From assembly GCF_016908415.1 (NCBI RefSeq), contig NZ_JAFBDW010000001.1, forward strand, positions 62,001 through 126,000: a stretch of DNA of 64,000 nt. Reading direction: 5' to 3'. Both the position numbers and the translations under genes were made by a program. The notes beneath the pieces were generated by a model. That model ran no database searches, had not been told where the DNA came from, and worked only from the letters and a program-made list of their open reading frames with translations. This stretch comes from Caldicoprobacter guelmensis. GTDB taxonomy: Bacteria; Bacillota; Clostridia; Caldicoprobacterales; Caldicoprobacteraceae. This document shows positions 58,952 through 64,000 of this stretch, one piece after another; position 1 is the stretch's first letter, and every line of letters begins with the position of its first letter.

Positions 58952-59782
58952 ATGTTACATCTTAAGTATTATGTAATACTGCTGATAGGTATATTTCTCG
59001 CCCTGGGACTTGGAATTTTAATTGGGGTAACGCTGGAAAGCAATAATGTGTTGGAAAATCAACAGGAGCTTATAATCAAGGAAATAGAAAAAGAATTTGA
59101 GGCTTTAAGGGGCGAAACGGAAATGCTCAAAAAAGCTCTAGCAGAGGTAGAACGGCAAAAAGCCCAGTTGGATTCTACCTGCGAATACTTGTTCTCTCAG
59201 CTTATAGACAACAGATTGCAGGGACTTAAAGTTTCAATTATAAGCCTGCATGATGACGATGGGGCCAGCGATTTGATGAAGTTTTTGAAGCTGGCAGGTG
59301 CGTCAGTTGAATCAACCATAACTGTTGGTACGGACTTTTATGCAGGGCAGGATGTGAGCGCAGCTTTAGAAGCGTTTTTCCCAAACACCCAGGGTGGTAT
59401 AGATACACGCAATTTTCGACAAATGGTGGCTATGGAGCTGGTTTCAAGCATCGTGAAAGGAGCATTTACCCCCTTATCGGTTAGGTTGAGGGAGATGCGC
59501 CTAATCCATACTTCCAGTGACCTCAAGCAGGGCAGCGATGTGGTGATATTGAGCAGCAAGGGAAAAAATGAACAGCCCGTGCAAGGAGACGGTTTTGATA
59601 TTGTACTCATACAGGCCGCACTGGATATGGGACTGCCTATTGTAGCTGTGGAATCCTCTTCAGTGAAGAGTAGCGTCGTTTCAGAGTACCAAGAACTGGG
59701 GATTCCGGCCATAAGGGATATCGATACGATTTATGGTAAGCTGGCATTAATTTCTATACTTGAAGCCAACAAATCCCACTAA
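58952..59782 (+). CDS. SteB/MctB-like (copper transporter family) protein
   Basis: A 276-residue protein: one N-terminal membrane helix (YYVILLIGIFLALGLGILIGVTL), a coiled coil (about residues 30-75) and an extracytoplasmic alpha/beta domain. This is the MctB family (DUF3186), named copper transporter in mycobacteria, but the SteB partner role suits the steA neighbour better. No metal-binding cysteine or histidine cluster is visible. Starts 12 nt after steA. Confidence 0.82.
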   Translation: MLHLKYYVILLIGIFLALGLGILIGVTLESNNVLENQQELIIKEIEKEFEALRGETEMLKKALAEVERQKAQLDSTCEYLFSQLIDNRLQGLKVSIISLHDDDGASDLMKFLKLAGASVESTITVGTDFYAGQDVSAALEAFFPNTQGGIDTRNFRQMVAMELVSSIVKGAFTPLSVRLREMRLIHTSSDLKQGSDVVILSSKGKNEQPVQGDGFDIVLIQAALDMGLPIVAVESSSVKSSVVSEYQELGIPAIRDIDTIYGKLALISILEANKSH

Positions 59783-59824
59783 GGCATCAACGCCGTATGA
59801 GGGTTTGAAGGAGGGCATATCAAG

Positions 59825-60532
59825 ATGGACTACCCTGATGTGGGGGTTGTCATCCCGGCATATAATGAAGGAGAAAATATCGGCAGCACTTTAAGGGCAT
59901 TGAAGAGCATTTCATGCATTCGAGAGGTCGTGGTGGTGGATGATGGCTCTATAGATAATACTGCCCAAGTGGTGCTGAAAGAGGGTGCAAGGCTCATAAA
60001 GCTTGAGCGAAACCACGGCAAAGGATATGCCCTGCGTCAGGGGTTGAAGGCTGTGTCCAGCCCCATCGTGTTGGTATTGGACGCAGACCTGGGGGAGAGC
60101 GCCGTAGAAGCGGTAAAGTTGATACAGCCGATAGCGGAGGGATGGGCTGATGTGGCAATTGCCCGATTCCCTTGCCCGCCAGGCAGGCATGGCTTTGGGT
60201 TGGTAAAGGGCTTATCCAGAATTGGGGTGCGGCTTTTGACAGGGAAGGATTTGACGGCAGTGCTTTCAGGTCAGCGCGCTTTCAAAAGAGAAGCCATAAC
60301 CCCGGAGTTTTTCAAGTATAAGAGGTTTGGCATAGAATTTGGCATGACGGTGGATTTGCTAACCCACGGTTTGAGGGTATGCGAGGTGGACGTCGAGATG
60401 ACACATAGGGTAACAGGGCTCAATTTTAGAGGGATACTGCACCGGGCCAGACAGTTTAAGGATATATTTTGTGTTTTGGTGGCCAAGCTGCTGGAAAAAT
60501 TGGGGGCGAAAAAGGCATATGGGTTTGATTGA
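59825..60532 (+). CDS. Family 2 glycosyltransferase
   Basis: A 235-residue GT-A fold enzyme: VVIPAYNEGENIGSTLRAL, VVVDDGSIDNT (DDGS nucleotide site), NHGKGYALRQGL and LVLDADLGES (DxD-like). It resembles polyprenol-phosphate sugar transferases, but has no C-terminal membrane helices. Acceptor and sugar are unknown. ATG with AAGGAGGG 9 nt upstream. It overlaps the following transferase gene by 14 nt. Confidence 0.86.
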   Translation: MDYPDVGVVIPAYNEGENIGSTLRALKSISCIREVVVVDDGSIDNTAQVVLKEGARLIKLERNHGKGYALRQGLKAVSSPIVLVLDADLGESAVEAVKLIQPIAEGWADVAIARFPCPPGRHGFGLVKGLSRIGVRLLTGKDLTAVLSGQRAFKREAITPEFFKYKRFGIEFGMTVDLLTHGLRVCEVDVEMTHRVTGLNFRGILHRARQFKDIFCVLVAKLLEKLGAKKAYGFD

Positions 60533-61364
60533 GCAAATTGTTTGGCTAGCGCTGTCTATTTTGGCCACCCGCTTTTTTGTGCCACGCCTATTTAAAATGC
60601 TAAAATCTAGAGGTATGGTGGTGATGAACTACAGGGGAAAGCCAGTTGTCATATCTATGGGTTTGGCCTTCCTTTTTCCATGCTTTGCGGGCATCATTTC
60701 TTTCATAGTTTCAAAACCTGATACAAGCTATATGGCTTTTTTACTAGTGGTGACCGCACTGGCGTTGATAGGCTTTATAGACGACGTACTGGGGGATACA
60801 GCCGTAAAAGGCATAAAAGGGCATGTGGGCACGTTGTTTAAGGGTAATATATCCACGGGGGGAATTAAGCTCATAATAACGGCTTTAACAGGGATGTACG
60901 TGTCCTGGTGTTATCACAGAGAGCTCATGGCCTGGGTAGTCTACGCGCTGCTGTTTTCCCTGTTTGTCAATTTTATAAACCTTATGGACTTAAGGCCGGG
61001 ACGAGCCATAAAGGTATTTATGCTGTCGGTTATTGTCATTGTAACTTTAGGTGGATTTTCGAATATTTGGATGTTTATTCCCCTTTTAGCTTCTCTGCCC
61101 TTTTATATAAAAGGCGAGATGGAAGAGAGGTACATGCTAGGTGATACCGGAGCCAACCTTTTAGGAGGAATAATTGGACTTTATGCGATCAAAGAAGTGC
61201 CGTTTGTGCCGGCGGCCGTCATGCTGACAGCGTTGATATCCATTCATGTGATAGCCGAGTACCACTCTTTATCGAAGTTCATAGAATCCATTCCTGCTTT
61301 GAGGTTTATTGATCAACTGGGGAGGTTGAAGGTGGATGGAGATACCAACGTGGATAGAGCTTAA
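60519..61364 (+). CDS. MraY/WecA-like polyprenyl-phosphate phospho-sugar transferase
   Basis: A 281-residue polytopic membrane protein with about nine helices. Family marks are GFIDDVLGD (catalytic aspartate pair), NFINLMDLRPGRA and GDTGANLLGG. It should move a phospho-sugar from a UDP donor to a lipid phosphate. It is smaller than MraY and not in a cell-wall cluster, so the glycan made is unknown. The ATG at 60519 was chosen because the longer frame from 60471 overlaps GT2 by 62 nt without hydrophobic signal. Confidence 0.83.
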   Translation: MGLIEQIVWLALSILATRFFVPRLFKMLKSRGMVVMNYRGKPVVISMGLAFLFPCFAGIISFIVSKPDTSYMAFLLVVTALALIGFIDDVLGDTAVKGIKGHVGTLFKGNISTGGIKLIITALTGMYVSWCYHRELMAWVVYALLFSLFVNFINLMDLRPGRAIKVFMLSVIVIVTLGGFSNIWMFIPLLASLPFYIKGEMEERYMLGDTGANLLGGIIGLYAIKEVPFVPAAVMLTALISIHVIAEYHSLSKFIESIPALRFIDQLGRLKVDGDTNVDRA

Positions 61365-62433
61365 AAGGGGAGTGGTGAAGGAGCGGCTGGAATACGGTGA
61401 AAAAGGCATGGCGGTTGTCAGGCTGGAAATCGACCACCCTTGTAAACTGGCAGTGGTGTACCTGCCTTTGACTGGAGGTGTCGATGTAGGGGATGAGGTG
61501 TTGGTCAATACCACCGCCTGCAGCCTTGGACTGGGGACGGGAGGCTATCACTTTGTGGTGTGTAACTTCAATATGAAGGATAGTCTTTTTGTCAGCAAGG
61601 GGCATGGCATGAAGCTTAAATATACTCCACTTCAGATGCAGCTCCTCTTATCCGAAGAGGAGGAGAGCCCATACCATAATTATTACAACCAGCCTATCGA
61701 TTTTCAGGGCAAACTGGTGTATGTTGGTGAGCTTCACAGCATGTTGCCTCCCTTATGTGCCTACCTTAAATATTTTTCCGGCAGAAGCATTTCCATCGCA
61801 TATGTGATGACTGACCATGGGGCATTGCCAATCACCTTTAGTCGGAATGTAACCTTACTCAAGAATAAAAAGTTGCTGGATGTGACTGTCACATCTGGCA
61901 ACGCCTTTGGTGGGGACTTTGAGTGCGTAAATATATACACTGCTCTGAAGGCTGCCCTCAATGTCGCTGGTTGCGATGTAGCTGTTGTGACCATGGGTCC
62001 CGGCATACTGGGTACCGGTACCACCTTTGGGTTTAGTGGCCTGGAGTTAGGATTGTATGTCAACTTGATAGCTGCTTTAGGAGGGCGTGTGGTGTACATA
62101 CCGCGTATAGGGTTTAACGATGTAAGGGAACGCCATAGGGGTATAAGCCACCATTCCATCACGGTGCTCAGAGATATTATCCAATATCCGCTTACTCTTG
62201 TGTTGCCCTTAATGGATAAGCCAAGGCAAAGAGCAGTGATAAAACAGCTCAAGGCCAATGGCCTGCTAGCCAAGTATACAACGGCTTTTTTAAGCGGTAG
62301 GGATATGAGAAAGGCCATGGAATATTACCAACTGGACTCCACCACTATGGGAAAAAGCATAGATGAGGAACCCTACTTTTTTTATGCTATAGGGGCAGCG
62401 GCGCGGTATGGGTTGACCAACTGGAGGTCATAA
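61336..62433 (+). CDS. DUF3866 family protein
   Basis: A 365-residue protein of the DUF3866 family, found mainly in Gram-positive bacteria. No function is known. Distinct blocks are VLVNTTACSLGLGTGGYHFVV, GHGMKLKYTPLQMQLLL, MTDHGALPI, MGPGILGTGTTFGFSGLE and ERHRGISHHSITVL. The glycine-rich and histidine-rich blocks suggest an enzyme with a nucleotide or metal site, which is inference. It overlaps the transferase gene by 29 nt, so the two are coupled. Confidence 0.82.
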   Translation: MEIPTWIELKRGVVKERLEYGEKGMAVVRLEIDHPCKLAVVYLPLTGGVDVGDEVLVNTTACSLGLGTGGYHFVVCNFNMKDSLFVSKGHGMKLKYTPLQMQLLLSEEEESPYHNYYNQPIDFQGKLVYVGELHSMLPPLCAYLKYFSGRSISIAYVMTDHGALPITFSRNVTLLKNKKLLDVTVTSGNAFGGDFECVNIYTALKAALNVAGCDVAVVTMGPGILGTGTTFGFSGLELGLYVNLIAALGGRVVYIPRIGFNDVRERHRGISHHSITVLRDIIQYPLTLVLPLMDKPRQRAVIKQLKANGLLAKYTTAFLSGRDMRKAMEYYQLDSTTMGKSIDEEPYFFYAIGAAARYGLTNWRS

Positions 62434-62502
62434 ATCACCCTTAAGGCTCATAGTTATCAAATAGGACAAATATTTTAAAGAGCTTTAGGGGGAATACCTC
62501 CA

Positions 62503-63180
62503 TTGTATGCTTTAAAGATAAAAACGAGCGTAATGCTCCACATAAGGAGGAACATAGTACTTTATTTGTTGGTGGTGTTTGTATTTATCATTGGGGTGGC
62601 TGCTGGGGGTTTTACGGTGAGTTCCATAAGCGCTGAACAGCAGGTGTACTTGGCTGATTACCTGCGGGAATATTCTTCTATCCTTGGCAGCCAATCCCGA
62701 GTAGATAGGCCCGTGATATTCATAAAGGCTGTGCTGCAGAATGTACAAACTGCTTTTTTCATCTGGCTGTTCGGACTGACTTACTTTAGTATCCCCTTGA
62801 TACTGATAGTTGTAGGGGTCAGAGGGTTTTTTCTGGGGTTTACTGTGGGTTTTTTGATCGACTCTTACGCTTTCAATGGCCTGTTTATGGCCTTGACCTG
62901 CGTCTTGCCTCAGTCTTTTGTCCATATCCCCTGCATTGCGCTTATGGGAGTATTGGCTTTACAATTCGGGATAGAGAGGTTCAAAATGAGAAAGCTGCCC
63001 CATGTAAAGCATTTAAGGTTTCGAAAAGTAGGGGCTTACACTTTGAAGTTTGCAGCCATAATACCAGCCTTTTTTGTCAGCAGCTTGTTTGAAGCTTTTG
63101 TTGTGCCAGTGGTATTCAAGTTTTTATTTGCCGGCGGCCTCAACGTGAAGGATTTTATAGCGTTTTTGTCGAATAAATAA
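62503..63180 (+). CDS. spoIIM: Stage II sporulation protein M
   Basis: A 225-residue membrane protein with about five helices. It matches SpoIIM through NIVLYLLVVFVFIIGVAAG, VQTAFFIWLFGLTYFSIPLILIVVGVRGFFLGFTVGFL and LPQSFVHIPCIALMGVLAL. SpoIIM recruits SpoIID and SpoIIP for peptidoglycan remodelling in engulfment. TTG start with GGGGGA upstream. Confidence 0.92.
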   Translation: MYALKIKTSVMLHIRRNIVLYLLVVFVFIIGVAAGGFTVSSISAEQQVYLADYLREYSSILGSQSRVDRPVIFIKAVLQNVQTAFFIWLFGLTYFSIPLILIVVGVRGFFLGFTVGFLIDSYAFNGLFMALTCVLPQSFVHIPCIALMGVLALQFGIERFKMRKLPHVKHLRFRKVGAYTLKFAAIIPAFFVSSLFEAFVVPVVFKFLFAGGLNVKDFIAFLSNK

Positions 63181-63249
63181 CAAAAAGTTGTCAAGATGGT
63201 TGACGGTAACGTTGGACTAAGAAAAATAAGATGCTAAGGAGTGAGATGT

Positions 63250-64000
63250 GTGTACAAAAACGCTGCTGAGTTTATTAAGAAGAGGATTGATATACGGCCA
63301 CAAGTGGGGTTGATACTTGGGTCGGGGCTAGGGGATGTGGTAGAAAATATAGATGACCCGGTCTTTATCGATTATAAGGAAATACCTGGTTTTCCCAAGA
63401 CGACGGTGCAAGGACATAAAGGTCGGTTTGTTGTTGGGTTTTGTAAGGGAAAAAAGGTAATAGCGGCTCAAGGTCGATTTCACTATTATGAAGGCTATGA
63501 TATGGAGCAGGTGGTTTTGCCTGTCCGTACCATGAAGGTTTTGGGGGTTGAGCTGCTTATAATTACCAACTCAGCGGGAGGGGTAAACCCCGATTTTTCG
63601 CCAGGCGATTTGATGGTCATAAAGGACCACATAAACGTGACGGGCATTAATCCGTTGAGGGGGAAAAATATGGATGATTTGGGGCCGCGATTTCCGGACA
63701 TGACCTATGCGTATGACCCACATCTAAGATGCTTGATCATGAATACCGCTGAGGAAATGGGCCTTAAGGTCAGAGAAGGGGTCTATGCCATGATGCCAGG
63801 TCCCAGCTATGAGACTCCGGCCGAGATACGCATGCTGCAAAAGCTGGGGGCCGATGCGGTGGGCATGTCTACGGTGCCAGAGGTTATAGCTGCTGTACAC
63901 GCTGGCTTAAAGGTGGTGGGCGTCTCGTGTATCACCAACATGGCGGCGGGGATACTGGACAAGCCATTGACTCATGAAGAGGTCATTGAAACGGCTGGAA
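63250..64000 (+). CDS. punA: Purine nucleoside phosphorylase (partial, 3' end outside window)
   Basis: Phosphorolysis of purine nucleosides (trimeric PNP, class I). GLILGSGLGDVV is the phosphate-binding loop, QGRFHYYEGYDMEQ follows, then NSAGGVNPDF, PGPSYETPAEIRM and GADAVGMSTVPEVI (with the base-site residues), and SCITNMAAGI near the window edge. Start GTG at 63250 with AAGGAG 8 nt upstream. About 250 residues are visible of a usual 270-275, so only the end is missing. Confidence 0.95.
   Translation, partial: MYKNAAEFIKKRIDIRPQVGLILGSGLGDVVENIDDPVFIDYKEIPGFPKTTVQGHKGRFVVGFCKGKKVIAAQGRFHYYEGYDMEQVVLPVRTMKVLGVELLIITNSAGGVNPDFSPGDLMVIKDHINVTGINPLRGKNMDDLGPRFPDMTYAYDPHLRCLIMNTAEEMGLKVREGVYAMMPGPSYETPAEIRMLQKLGADAVGMSTVPEVIAAVHAGLKVVGVSCITNMAAGILDKPLTHEEVIETAG

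Noticed and set aside
58952..59782. Copper export role for the MctB-like gene
   Set aside because: No cysteine or histidine metal site is visible, and the steA neighbour favours the SteB role.

Overview
The window is a gene-dense stretch of a spore-forming member of the Clostridia (Firmicutes). Endospore genes (sigK, the eight-gene spoIIIA operon, spoIVB, spo0A, spoIIM) fix the lineage. Strong Shine-Dalgarno sites, frequent TTG/GTG starts and SigA-type promoters (TTGNNN-N17-TATAAT) agree with it. An OLE RNA with its partner gene oapA is also present; that pair is typical of anaerobic, often thermophilic or alkaliphilic Firmicutes. The species cannot be named from sequence alone, but a thermophilic Thermoanaerobacterales-like organism would fit.

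Layout. 1-3.6 kb (minus strand): rbgA (cut by the window edge), lepB, a degraded IS605/IS607-type tnpB with its terminal hairpin, a PIN/Phd toxin-antitoxin pair with its own promoter and operator, yraN and rnhB. 3.7-11.5 kb (plus): dprA, topA, trmFO, hslV, hslU, codY and a Fur-family regulator. 11.7-20.3 kb: a nucleotidyltransferase/phosphomannomutase-like fusion, RNase J, a YlbF-family regulator, queT, mltG, a U32 peptidase-like tRNA hydroxylation gene and sigK. 20.5-32 kb: aroE, then a complete type IV pilus operon (pilB, pilT, pilC, pilins, pilD, minor pilins, pilM, pilN, pilO). 32.1-35.9 kb: comFB, aroK, a TIM-barrel endonuclease-IV-like gene, aroQ, an isolated creatinase N-domain, efp and a zinc-ribbon protein. 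36-41.2 kb: spoIIIAA-AH. 41.3-47.9 kb: the Asp23/AmaP/DUF2273 envelope set, nusB, a Kae1-like paralogue, folD, xseA, xseB, ispA and a PAP2-like gene. 47.9-49.3 kb: OLE RNA and oapA. 49.3-57.7 kb: dxs, tlyA, NAD kinase, argR, recN, spoIVB, spo0A. 57.8-64 kb: steA, a SteB/MctB-like gene, a GT2 glycosyltransferase, a MraY/WecA-like transferase, DUF3866, spoIIM and purine nucleoside phosphorylase (cut by the window edge).

How it fits together. Shikimate genes (aroE, aroK, aroQ) bracket the pilus operon, as if a pilus cassette had been placed inside an older aro run. The ispA-OLE-oapA-dxs run joins isoprenoid supply to a large membrane-associated RNA. The sporulation set covers initiation (Spo0A, with a SigH-type promoter), engulfment (SpoIIM), the mother cell-forespore channel (SpoIIIA, with a SigE-like promoter), signalling to the mother cell (SpoIVB) and the late mother-cell sigma factor (an uninterrupted sigK). 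The least understood block is the SteA-SteB-GT2-phosphoglycosyltransferase-DUF3866-SpoIIM cluster at the right end.

No tRNA, rRNA, CRISPR array or prophage was seen. Transposon traces are confined to 0.9-1.6 kb.
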